Shown here piece after piece: positions 16,754 to 25,410 of a stretch of 37,116 bases of DNA (its first letter is position 1; every line of letters begins with the position of its first letter). Position numbers and translations under genes: made by a program. Below the pieces are notes generated by a model, which saw only the letters and a list, made by a program, of their open reading frames with translations, was not told the origin of the DNA and did not search any database. The DNA is from JBAZCO01 sp041654915 (GTDB taxonomy: Bacteria; Bacillota; Clostridia; Christensenellales; DTU072): NCBI GenBank assembly GCA_041654915.1, contig JBAZCO010000004.1, positions 1 through 37,116 on the forward strand. Direction: 5' to 3'.

Positions 16754-17458
16754 TTAGTTTCGCTCCACCGCCTCCGATACAAATATTGTTGTAAGAGTGG
16801 CAAACAAGAATGCCTGAATACCTGCGTGGAACAAAGTAGTTACTATGGATGCAGCAGCGGGCAATACAAAGCTGGTATATAGAGATGCATAAAGTAGCTC
16901 CATAATTATATATCCGCTTGTGATAGCGCCAAACAACCTTAACGAAAGAGATAGCGGCACAGATAGGTCTGTAATGATATTTATTGGGTTTAGTAACCGC
17001 TTTGAGCGTTTTGCGATACCGAATTCACGGATTCCGCTAATATTTATCACAACAAAAGTCATCACACCAAATGCGACACAAGCGTTAATGGTAGAGAACA
17101 CAGGACGCAGCCCAAGCAACTCTGCAAGCGTGGTCACTGCTATAAATGTTGCAGTAGTAAATGTGTAAGGACCTACCAAGTCGGCGTGCCTATGCACCCC
17201 TTCTGCCGATGCGCCGCTAAAATAACCAACAAGAGTTTCAAAAAAGAGCTGTGCCTTCCCCGGGGTCTTTGCTTTGGCAAATTTGGGTACGAGAAACACC
17301 CTTACTGCCCCGGCAATTAGCAAGAGAAGTAAAGTGAAAATCAGCCCCGAGATATACCCTGGAGTGACATCAACGCCTAAAAATTTTTGGAACGCCGGAT
17401 TTAAGGCGTCCTGTACGATGCCGCCTAAGCCGTCACCGTTACCGCCCGTTTTGAACAT
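16754..17458 (-). CDS. atpB: F1Fo ATP synthase subunit a
   Basis: 234 residues from the ATG at 17458 with AAGGAAA upstream. This integral membrane subunit provides the ion half-channels against the c-ring. The essential stator arginine is in PLSLSLRLFGAITSGYII. Other conserved parts are FFETLVGYF, the TTLAELLGLRP helix, and the final helix pair GIQAFLFATLTTIFVSEAVE. It is the first gene of the operon; no atpI is seen upstream. Confidence 0.95.
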   Translation of the reverse strand: MFKTGGNGDGLGGIVQDALNPAFQKFLGVDVTPGYISGLIFTLLLLLIAGAVRVFLVPKFAKAKTPGKAQLFFETLVGYFSGASAEGVHRHADLVGPYTFTTATFIAVTTLAELLGLRPVFSTINACVAFGVMTFVVINISGIREFGIAKRSKRLLNPINIITDLSVPLSLSLRLFGAITSGYIIMELLYASLYTSFVLPAAASIVTTLFHAGIQAFLFATLTTIFVSEAVERN

Positions 17459-17494
17459 AGTGATTTATTTCCTTGTAGTTGTGGTGTTAACCTC

Positions 17495-17523
17495 ATTATA
17501 TCTCAAAAAAGTTACGATAGCAA
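17495..17523 (-). promoter_or_regulatory. Main promoter of the atp operon
   Basis: On the minus strand TTGCTA (17518-17523), a 17-nt spacer and a perfect TATAAT (17495-17500), 37 bp upstream of atpB. Confidence 0.87.
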
Positions 17524-17793
17524 GCGTTTTTCAAGCCATTCCATTCCCTATAAGTGGTAATATTACACGGGGCGGTCTTAAATAGCGGTGGTTCTTTTTT
17601 CGATAAGAATTTTATAAAAAGAGAAAGCGAATTGAAAAATCGAAGTTTTTATTTGCTCCCAAACCTCAAGTTTATTGCTTTTTTGCCTTGCGGTGTGTGC
17701 CTGCAAGTAGCAAATATCAAACTTATCTCACTTATTTTTTCAAAATATCAAAAATTGCCTATACAAAGAGGCCAAAATGTCAAATTTTACTTG
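17524..17793. other. Divergent intergenic region between atp operon and uptake locus
   Basis: Together with the two flanking promoters, 370 bp separates atpB from the plus-strand locus. A 90-codon plus-strand frame here (17554-17826) has no ribosome binding site and non-coding-looking composition. No clear operator repeat was found apart from the TTGTACAA palindrome at 17794-17801, which overlaps the -35 region of the plus-strand promoter. Confidence 0.4.
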
Positions 17794-17822
17794 TTGTACA
17801 AATGTTATTGTTGGGTTAAGAT
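17794..17822 (+). promoter_or_regulatory. Promoter of the uptake locus, possibly leaderless
   Basis: TTGTAC (17794-17799), a 17-nt spacer, then TAAGAT (17817-17822). The start codon of the next gene begins only 7 nt after the -10 element, at the expected transcription start, and no ribosome binding site precedes it. Confidence 0.55.
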
Positions 17823-17828
17823 GTAAAT

Positions 17829-20489
17829 ATGAAACAGAAATTTAGCAAACTTTTTATAATTTTAGTAATTTTGATGCTTTTGCTCTCAGCAATGTTTTTA
17901 GCTGGTTGTAAAGAGGATGCCGACAAAATTGACGCTAATTTTATGACTAGAGTTGACTTGCTTGAAAGTCAAGCAAACAGCATTGAGGACATTGCTATCA
18001 AACAGCAAGTAATGGATAATTATTTTGCTATTCTTGGAATGATAGAAAGCAAATCGCCTTATGAGGATATAGTAAACCTAATGGATGCAACAGAAAAAAT
18101 GATAGCGGATTATATAAACAGCGCCATACCTCAAGCTATGATTGACGAAAAAATGTCGTATCAAACTATGTTGGAAATAATCCCCGATTATGTTGACCTA
18201 AAATGGCAAGTTTGGGATATGCTTGTGTTAGCCCAACAGGCTATATCCGATAGAGAAAAAGTTCCCCTCTCACAATTGTTAAGTCAATCAAAAGCAGCAT
18301 TAGAAGGATACTTTGATGCAGACTTCTTATCTTATGATAATCAAATAAGAACCAATGCATTATTACAGTCAATTAAAACAGATATCAAAAAGAAAGAAAA
18401 TTATGATTTTTTACTATTAAAATATAATGACATCGTAGACACCCACACCGATGTATATGCCGACAAGCTTCAAGAGGCGGAGATGCTATTGAATGAAAAA
18501 CTTGCTTTAGAGGAAGGTTTTGTTGTTTCGGAAACGGAAGTATCGGCATTAAAAAGCTTTATAAGCGCAAAGAATCATATGGTAATGCCATCTTATAAAT
18601 CCAAAGTGAGTAATGCGCTAAACGCTACAGGGGCAAATGAGACAGTTTATAATAATCTCTTTAATCTTTATAAGGATATAGATATAATAACATTCTCCAG
18701 CGCAGTTCCCGCTAAATCGGGTATGTACGATATGCTATCGAATACAAAAAGAGCAATTCTTGATAAGGTGAAGTTTGTGAGAGATAGCTATACACCTTTA
18801 TATATTAAAGCAGAGGAGTATTATTTAAACAATAAGCTTGCAGAATGCTATGAGTATGTATTATTTATCAATAAATATATAACTAAAGGAGCTATTGCGC
18901 CGGCATTTACCGCACCTCCGAGAGGAGAGTTAAATGGGAGGTTGAGCGTGATAGCCGATTTTTTACCATCGCTATCAGGAGTTGCTCTCACAAGATTTAG
19001 CGTGGGCATTGAAAAAGCAGAGGCGATGATTTTAAACAATCAATTTAATGATTGTGAGGCATTGATAGCAGGTTTGGAAATTGCGCTTATCGATTTGGGA
19101 TATCAAATACCGCATTATAGATTGGCTTGGCTAACCGGAATAGACTATATGGCTTACAGCCCCTCACAGTTTCCTTACAGCCAAGGTTGGCATGCACCTT
19201 TGCATACATATATGAACAATGCTTACAATACGCAATCGGCAGAGGATGAGCAGGTTTTATATAATTATATTGATACATTGATTAACGGCTTGGGCGAAAT
19301 GGCGGGAATGCCGCAGGATAGGAACAGGTATTGGAGCGGCTATAACACCAAAGAAATATATACCGACGCCGACTTGGAAAACTATTTATATAATATTGAT
19401 TTTAATAATATAAGCAATAATTATTCGGTCGCTATGCTGCCCTATGTGTCCTTGGGAAAAGCAAGCGCAGATGCAACCATTCTCACCCAAACGATGCGGG
19501 TGTCTGTACATCTCACATACTACGCCTTGACAGCTTTAAAAATGTATGAGGGTGACGCCGGCAAGCAAGAGCTTTATAATTTTAATTTAAACAGCCTCAA
19601 GGCAAGCGTCAACAATTGGATGCGTTTACAAGAATTTGCTGGCAACGGAGTGTTTCCTTTCCCCGACATCAGTTCTATGGGCGGCAATGTAGGTAACACT
19701 TGCAAGGCGCTTATTGCAGCGGGCATCCCTACCAAAACCGATACTGTTCCCCTCAGTCAAGGCGGTTTGGGTAAATGGATAATTGAAGATTATCTTACAG
19801 ATGGCGGCTTGCAATATGACAATGGTCTTATAGTTGGAGCAATGTACTATGTTTGGGATTATTTTAAAGATAAAGATGCGGAATTTGCAAACAGAATCAA
19901 AGATTCGATACTTTGGAATGCCGATACATTTCTTTTGAATCATAATCTTGTAAAAAACTTTAATTACAACTCTTTTACGGTAGAGGCGTTAGCATACGCT
20001 TATGCGCTAAGCAACGACAACACATATTTGGAAGATGCGATAAAGAAATTCAAGTACGGCACAATAAGCGGAATGATGACTGAAGGTAAGATGATTGGAC
20101 GCTGGTTTGATAATCACAATGCAAAGATGGTCTATCAAACTATATTGGCAAGAGGGGCTGGAACACTTTTGAAGTTTTGCCCTGCCGACCACGCATACTA
20201 TACCACGCTAAAAGAGCTTACAGCGATGGCATATCAGGGCGTATTTAACGAAATAATCACATACGGCTCTTGCCCAGACGGCAGTTATTATGAAAGCTTG
20301 CTTTTAGAAATGTTAAACTTGTATTCCGACAGCTATGGTTGGACGGAAGATTATATTACTACAATGAATATCATAACCAATGCTTTTATGCAAAGAGATA
20401 ATTACGGCACGGAGAATTTTGACAAGTGCAGTATGTATGCATCTCCATTATGGGTTTATATTCAAAACTTGAGGAAAGAACAAAAATGA
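17829..20489 (+). CDS. Large lipoprotein with unrecognised FPFPD/DGGLQYDN domain
   Basis: 886 residues. The lipoprotein signal is MKQKFSKLFIILVILMLLLS followed by a lipobox ending LAGC, so the protein is anchored outside the membrane. Residues ~30-440 are strongly helical and unrecognised. From ~450, and clearly from ~590 to the end, it shares a motif set with the next gene: GVFPFPD (from ~607), DGGLQYDN, NFNYNSFTVEAL and WFDNHNAKMVYQTI. Conserved Asp, Asn and His within helical repeats resemble (alpha/alpha) toroid glycoside hydrolases and polysaccharide lyases, but I cannot assign a family. It is the first gene of the ABC importer locus and may cleave or bind the glycan before uptake. No ribosome binding site is visible; see the promoter entry. 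Confidence 0.6.
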   Translation: MKQKFSKLFIILVILMLLLSAMFLAGCKEDADKIDANFMTRVDLLESQANSIEDIAIKQQVMDNYFAILGMIESKSPYEDIVNLMDATEKMIADYINSAIPQAMIDEKMSYQTMLEIIPDYVDLKWQVWDMLVLAQQAISDREKVPLSQLLSQSKAALEGYFDADFLSYDNQIRTNALLQSIKTDIKKKENYDFLLLKYNDIVDTHTDVYADKLQEAEMLLNEKLALEEGFVVSETEVSALKSFISAKNHMVMPSYKSKVSNALNATGANETVYNNLFNLYKDIDIITFSSAVPAKSGMYDMLSNTKRAILDKVKFVRDSYTPLYIKAEEYYLNNKLAECYEYVLFINKYITKGAIAPAFTAPPRGELNGRLSVIADFLPSLSGVALTRFSVGIEKAEAMILNNQFNDCEALIAGLEIALIDLGYQIPHYRLAWLTGIDYMAYSPSQFPYSQGWHAPLHTYMNNAYNTQSAEDEQVLYNYIDTLINGLGEMAGMPQDRNRYWSGYNTKEIYTDADLENYLYNIDFNNISNNYSVAMLPYVSLGKASADATILTQTMRVSVHLTYYALTALKMYEGDAGKQELYNFNLNSLKASVNNWMRLQEFAGNGVFPFPDISSMGGNVGNTCKALIAAGIPTKTDTVPLSQGGLGKWIIEDYLTDGGLQYDNGLIVGAMYYVWDYFKDKDAEFANRIKDSILWNADTFLLNHNLVKNFNYNSFTVEALAYAYALSNDNTYLEDAIKKFKYGTISGMMTEGKMIGRWFDNHNAKMVYQTILARGAGTLLKFCPADHAYYTTLKELTAMAYQGVFNEIITYGSCPDGSYYESLLLEMLNLYSDSYGWTEDYITTMNIITNAFMQRDNYGTENFDKCSMYASPLWVYIQNLRKEQK

Positions 20490-21943
20490 ACAAACAGTAT
20501 GCTGCCTACAAAAAATTCTTTACTGTTATGCAAGCCAAGCATAACATTCAAGATGCAAAAATATTGCGCAAACTTACTGCTTTGGGAAGAGAGGCAGAGA
20601 TTGCCTTGTATAAAGAGGAATTTGACCTAAGCATCTCAAAGGCGGAGGAGATTGAGAAACTTTTGAGCGGCGAAGGATTTATTGTAAAAAACAGACAGTT
20701 TAATTATCGGATAGATAATAATATTCAAAAAATCGGACAAGAGATAAGAGCGCAATACGCCCAATTGATTTTGCAGCTTAAAAGCGCTATGTCCCAAGAC
20801 GACCTTGCGGGCATATACACGATTTGCAACAAGTTGAAGGTGCTGTTGCAAGACGAAGCTTGCAAGACGGAAGTGCCAGCGCTATATTTTAACAAAGTCG
20901 CCAAAAACGCAGATTACAGCACAATCAAAAAGATGTATAATGCGCTTGCGGAAAATGCAAATTATCCTTATTTAAATTATTATTGCACGGGGAGATATCC
21001 TGACTCTAATGATGTGGAGATATATTTGCGAACAGGCTGCGAAATGATAAACTCGGCATTTGCCTGCATAGACAACGGCACGATAAGTCAAGAAAAAAGG
21101 GAAAGTCTTATGACTCAGGCCCAACAGGGCTTAGATAGCCTGCTTACCGTGCAGGCGGAAAGCGGAGTATTTCCGTTTCCAGATATGCGCAAAGTAAATC
21201 CGTGGTTTGCGCCAATGATAGAAAAGATTCTTGAAGGTCTTGACGAAAAGGAATATATTCAAAACGGTTGGATTGTCAAGGGCGTGAGGGGCGACGGAGG
21301 TCTGCAGTTTGATAATGCTCTTTGTGGCAGTATCCTGATTGAAGGCTATAAAAGGTTTAAAAACAAAAGATATCTTGAGGCGGCAACTAGGGCGGGAGAT
21401 TGGGCATTGGAGCAAGATATTGTAATTAATTTTAATTATAATGCGTTTAGCGTTAAGCTATTGTCAGAACTTTTTGAGGTGACAGGCAACAACAAATATT
21501 TGAACGGCGCTATTAAAAAAGTTAGACTTGGCATAATGCCGGGACTGTGCAGCAGCGGGAGATATTTTGACGGACACAATGCCAAAACGGTATATCATCT
21601 TATTATAGTTAGAGGCTTGCTATCTGTTTCAAGGGCGCTTTGGGAGGCAGGTATAGGGTTGATGGACATAGAGCAAGCCTTGAAACTCGCAATCAAAGGT
21701 ATGACCGACGAAATTATGGATAAAGGAGCAAACAATCAATCGGCTTGCATACAGTGCTTTTCATTGTATACACAGCTTTTTGGCATAGATAGCAAAGTAG
21801 TTGCAGCGTATAGGCTCTGTTTAAATTCTATTTTTTACGAGATTAATGAAGAAACCCCATCATTCAAGGACAGCCAAGGGATTGGAATCCCGCTGTCAAC
21901 ATTTTCGATGGTCATTAAGATGGAGGAACTGATTAATGGATAA
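20486..21943 (+). CDS. Cytosolic relative of the preceding FPFPD/DGGLQ-domain protein
   Basis: 485 residues. The ATG at 20486 overlaps the previous stop (ATGA) and has GAGGAAAG upstream; earlier in-frame codons lie within the preceding gene. There is no signal peptide or membrane segment. The C-terminal ~290 residues share GVFPFPD (from ~227), GDGGLQFDNALCG, NFNYNAFSVKLL and YFDGHNAKTVYHLI with the lipoprotein, while the ~150-residue N-terminal helical part is shorter. The pairing of extracellular and intracellular forms around an importer suggests that the cytosolic copy acts on the imported product. It is probably an enzyme because conserved Asp, Asn and His residues are kept in both, but this is inference. 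Family not recognised. Confidence 0.6.
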   Translation: MNKQYAAYKKFFTVMQAKHNIQDAKILRKLTALGREAEIALYKEEFDLSISKAEEIEKLLSGEGFIVKNRQFNYRIDNNIQKIGQEIRAQYAQLILQLKSAMSQDDLAGIYTICNKLKVLLQDEACKTEVPALYFNKVAKNADYSTIKKMYNALAENANYPYLNYYCTGRYPDSNDVEIYLRTGCEMINSAFACIDNGTISQEKRESLMTQAQQGLDSLLTVQAESGVFPFPDMRKVNPWFAPMIEKILEGLDEKEYIQNGWIVKGVRGDGGLQFDNALCGSILIEGYKRFKNKRYLEAATRAGDWALEQDIVINFNYNAFSVKLLSELFEVTGNNKYLNGAIKKVRLGIMPGLCSSGRYFDGHNAKTVYHLIIVRGLLSVSRALWEAGIGLMDIEQALKLAIKGMTDEIMDKGANNQSACIQCFSLYTQLFGIDSKVVAAYRLCLNSIFYEINEETPSFKDSQGIGIPLSTFSMVIKMEELING

Positions 21944-22904
21944 AAGTATGAAAAAGAAAAAATCCAAAGTCATTGATTTGCCGTTAGCAAAAAAGAGAGG
22001 AATAAAGCGTACAGAACTGTATCTGTATCTTATGCTAATACCCGGCATTATATTTTTTATCCTTTTTAGATATGTCCCGATGTATGGCATAGTAATGGCT
22101 TTTCAAGATTTCCAAATTGGCTTAGGCTTTGCCGATAGTCCTTGGGTGGGACTGGATAATTTCGCACGCATAATGCAAGACCCATACTTTTGGAATGCTA
22201 TGAAAAACACCATGATACTCAACCTGCTAGTGTTTTTCTTTGGAATGCCTGTGCCTATATTGTTTGCTTTGCTATTGAATGAGGTAGCTGGTCCTAAATT
22301 TAAAAAAGCAATTCAAACGATTGTTTACCTGCCGCATTTTGTTAATTGGGTAGTTTATGCAGGCATAGTAATTATGATGCTCAGTCCGTCTACGGGAATA
22401 GTTAATTTTATTATCAAGACTTTTGGCGGCGACCCCGTTGCTTTTATGGAAAATTCAAAATGGTGGCGGGTAGTCTATGTTGGCGCTGATGTTCTTAAAG
22501 GTTTTGGTTGGGCGTCAATAATTTATTATGCCGCAATAGTCAGCGTAGACCAAGAAATGTACGAAGCGGCAAAGATTGACGGAGCATCAAGGGCGCAGCG
22601 TATGCGTTACCTCACTCTGCCAAGTATAGCTCCCACCATTAATATTATGCTAATATTGCAAATTGGCAAGATAGTAACGATAGGATTTGACCAAGTATGG
22701 ACGATGTCCAACAATATGGTGCTTGATGTTTCTGAGGTCATCTCGACTTATATTTACCGAAGAACTTTAGGCCCGCAAGCAGGACTGTTCCCGCAGTTTG
22801 GGTATATGGCGGCAGTTGGTTTGTTTCAATCACTTTTAGCCTTAGTGCTTGTGCTTATATCCGATAGAATTAGCAAAAAAATTGGACAAAAGGGCATTAT
22901 ATAG
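21936..22904 (+). CDS. ABC sugar importer permease, LplB/YteP type
   Basis: 322 residues, six membrane helices after a basic N-terminus (MKKKKSK...KKRGIKRTELYLYLMLIPGI). The typical LplB-family opening FRYVPMYGIVMAFQDFQ is present, and the cytoplasmic EAA loop reads MYEAAKIDGASRAQRMRYLTLP. This CUT1 subfamily imports oligosaccharides such as polygalacturonate, rhamnogalacturonan or xylan fragments. It overlaps the upstream gene by 8 bp and pairs with the next permease. Specificity cannot be read from the permease. Confidence 0.92.
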   Translation: MDKSMKKKKSKVIDLPLAKKRGIKRTELYLYLMLIPGIIFFILFRYVPMYGIVMAFQDFQIGLGFADSPWVGLDNFARIMQDPYFWNAMKNTMILNLLVFFFGMPVPILFALLLNEVAGPKFKKAIQTIVYLPHFVNWVVYAGIVIMMLSPSTGIVNFIIKTFGGDPVAFMENSKWWRVVYVGADVLKGFGWASIIYYAAIVSVDQEMYEAAKIDGASRAQRMRYLTLPSIAPTINIMLILQIGKIVTIGFDQVWTMSNNMVLDVSEVISTYIYRRTLGPQAGLFPQFGYMAAVGLFQSLLALVLVLISDRISKKIGQKGII

Positions 22905-22911
22905 GAGAGAT

Positions 22912-23799
22912 ATGCAAACTGAATTAACATTAAAAAGAAATAAAAAAAAGTTCGTATGGTTTAATTTGTTTAATAACATTATTCTAATCATTATGGCTTT
23001 TTTATGCCTATATCCCTTCCTTTACATACTTGCGTTATCATTTAGTTCAGGGATTGCAATAAGCAGAGGCTCTGTAAGTATCATTCCCATTGATGCGACC
23101 TTTGTTAACTTTAAAGTCATATTGAGCAACCCTATGTTTATCCGTTCGTTGGTTAATTCTGTTATCCTCACGGTTGTCGGTGTGGTTTGGACAACAAGCA
23201 TGACGGTGATAATGGCGTACCCTATGTCAAAGCAATTAAAGGGCGGCAAAGTAGTGTCTACTATGGTGCTGTTAACTATGCTTTTTTCGGCAGGGATGAT
23301 TCCCAATTATATTTGGATAAACACCTTAAAGCTTACAAACACTTTTTTTGCCATTTGGCTGCCAAGCACGGTAAATGTGTTCAATCTATTGCTGGTAAGG
23401 GCATTTTTTAGGGAAATGCCAAAAGAGTTGGAGGATGCGGCACGCATAGACGGCTGTACGGGCTTTCAAATGTTTTTAAAGATAGTATTGCCCTTGTCGA
23501 TGCCAGTAATCATTACCATTGCACTGTTTGCCTTGGTTGGATATTGGAACGAGTTTGGCGGCTCTTTGATTTATTTGCGAAGTGCCGATGTGATGACTTT
23601 GCCCGTTAGGCTTAATGCGCTAATAAATGACGGAATGGTAGGGGGAGTAGGAATACTATCGCCCGAGGAAATGGTTTTTTTCTCTAAGGAAGGAGCAAAG
23701 GCGGCGGCGATTATTATTTCTGCATTACCAATGGTGCTTATATACCCGTTTGTTCAAAAATACTTTGCAAAAGGTATAATGATAGGTTCAATAAAATAG
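22912..23799 (+). CDS. ABC sugar importer permease, YtcP/YesQ type
   Basis: 295 residues from the ATG at 22912, preceded by GGAGAGAT; the longer frame from 22849 overlaps the first permease. Six membrane helices. It has the YtcP signature in LYPFLYILALSFSS near the N-terminus, the EAA loop MPKELEDAARIDGCTGFQMFLKIVLPLS, and the family ending KYFAKGIMIGSIK. It forms the heterodimeric channel with the preceding LplB-type subunit and starts 7 bp after it. Confidence 0.92.
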   Translation: MQTELTLKRNKKKFVWFNLFNNIILIIMAFLCLYPFLYILALSFSSGIAISRGSVSIIPIDATFVNFKVILSNPMFIRSLVNSVILTVVGVVWTTSMTVIMAYPMSKQLKGGKVVSTMVLLTMLFSAGMIPNYIWINTLKLTNTFFAIWLPSTVNVFNLLLVRAFFREMPKELEDAARIDGCTGFQMFLKIVLPLSMPVIITIALFALVGYWNEFGGSLIYLRSADVMTLPVRLNALINDGMVGGVGILSPEEMVFFSKEGAKAAAIIISALPMVLIYPFVQKYFAKGIMIGSIK

Positions 23800-23821
23800 A
23801 AAATTAAAGGAGATTGCAGCA

Positions 23822-25393
23822 ATGAAAAAAACAATAAGCTTAATTTGTATTATCGTACTTGTGCTGACTATGAGTATTACATTTCTTGTCGGATGTAAAA
23901 GCTCTGACTACGATTTTACTGTGATGGTTTATGACAGAGGGGAGGGCTTTGATTATGAAGATAATATCACCACCCAATGGATAAACAATAATGGTCCTGC
24001 TACCATAAAGTGGGTTCCCATACAGCGCACAGATTTTGTAGGACAATTAAATGCTTATCTTGCGGCAAAGGACTATCCCGATGTGATACACACATACGAC
24101 AGAACGCACGCTATGTCGCTTGTAAGCACGGGATTGTTTGAAGACATCACAGATTTATTTAAAGAACACTGTGAGGAAACATACCGCACGGCAATTGATG
24201 ATTCAGGGCTATTTGATTATGATGAACTGATCCGCAATTATTGCAGTGTTGACGGCAAACAATATATCGTTCCCGCAATAAGACCCTCAGTTGCGCAAAA
24301 CGGTATCTATATTCGTCAGGATTGGTTAGATAAATTAGATTTGGATATGCCTACCACGGTGGAAGAGTTTTATGATGTCTGTCTTGCTTTTTCACAAAAC
24401 AATCTTGACGGGCTGCCTGCCGGAACAAAGGTTTACGGCTATGACTTTGCCTATGCGGGACTAAGCGTTCTTTATAATATGTTTAATGTTAGACCCTATC
24501 CCGAAAGTATGGATATGAATGTTGATGAAGAAGGAAATGTTATCGTTGACATACTCGGGCAGAACTTTAAGGATATGATTACACTTGGTAAGGCAATGAT
24601 AGAAAACGGCATAGCCAACCCCGAATACATAACCGACAAGGACGGAGTGGCGGCATCAACGGCATTTAATACGGGTAGAATGGGAACTAGCCCTTCGCTT
24701 TGGCATTCGGCAAGATTTGTTACGGCGATGTCTATACAAGCGGATACATACGGGGTAAATCCCGAAGTTGTTGGTGTGCCTGCGCTCAAATACAACGGCA
24801 AAATAATGCCATATTTTCAAACAGAGCCTGTTTCAACCAATATATTGATTGCTAAAAAAGCCAAAAATAAAGATAAAATAATGCAATGGCTAAATTGGAT
24901 GCTGTTGGGCGAAGATAACACTTCGGGCGGATGGTTTACTCTTGCCAACGGTTTTGAGGGTGATAACTTTATTTATAAGAATATTGACGGCGAAAAAACT
25001 GTGGAAAAGATACCTCTGGGTACAATACCTGCGCCTCCCGCTTGGTATGGCGCAGCATATAAGCTTGACCTTGATTATACCAAGACGGGGATGTGGAAGT
25101 TTGTTGACACTTATCCCGCAGAATATCGTCCCTATACGCAAAAAATTGACGAATACGGAGATTATCTTGCCACCTTGCACTACGCTCACAATGTCTGGCA
25201 ACCTATAAGAGAAGCCGCAGATTTTGAAGCTAATTTTACATTAGAATATCAACAGATATTAGCAAAAGTGTTAAAAGACAGTACTTATTCGGTAGACAAG
25301 GCTATGCAGGATTTACAAACCAAATGGAATGAAATGAATGGCAATTATTATGTCGGATTGTATTCGGCGCAATATAAATCAAGAGCAAATTAA
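23822..25393 (+). CDS. Extracellular solute-binding lipoprotein (LplA/YtcQ type)
   Basis: 523 residues with AAAGGAG upstream. The lipoprotein signal peptide ends in FLVGC, with Cys25 lipidated. The mature protein follows the large-cluster solute-binding pattern: DYPDVIHTYDRTHAMSLVSTGLFEDIT, then QNGIYIRQDWLDKLDLDMPTTVEEF, as in LplA, YtcQ and YesO proteins. It captures the oligosaccharide for the two permeases just upstream. Several aromatic residues (many W and Y in the C-terminal half) would suit carbohydrate stacking. Confidence 0.9.
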   Translation: MKKTISLICIIVLVLTMSITFLVGCKSSDYDFTVMVYDRGEGFDYEDNITTQWINNNGPATIKWVPIQRTDFVGQLNAYLAAKDYPDVIHTYDRTHAMSLVSTGLFEDITDLFKEHCEETYRTAIDDSGLFDYDELIRNYCSVDGKQYIVPAIRPSVAQNGIYIRQDWLDKLDLDMPTTVEEFYDVCLAFSQNNLDGLPAGTKVYGYDFAYAGLSVLYNMFNVRPYPESMDMNVDEEGNVIVDILGQNFKDMITLGKAMIENGIANPEYITDKDGVAASTAFNTGRMGTSPSLWHSARFVTAMSIQADTYGVNPEVVGVPALKYNGKIMPYFQTEPVSTNILIAKKAKNKDKIMQWLNWMLLGEDNTSGGWFTLANGFEGDNFIYKNIDGEKTVEKIPLGTIPAPPAWYGAAYKLDLDYTKTGMWKFVDTYPAEYRPYTQKIDEYGDYLATLHYAHNVWQPIREAADFEANFTLEYQQILAKVLKDSTYSVDKAMQDLQTKWNEMNGNYYVGLYSAQYKSRAN

Positions 25394-25410
25394 AAAAAGG
25401 AGAGTGTATC

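Noticed and set aside
17554..17826. 90-codon plus-strand reading frame between atpB and the uptake locus
   Set aside because: No ribosome binding site, overlaps two promoter regions and has no recognisable protein features.
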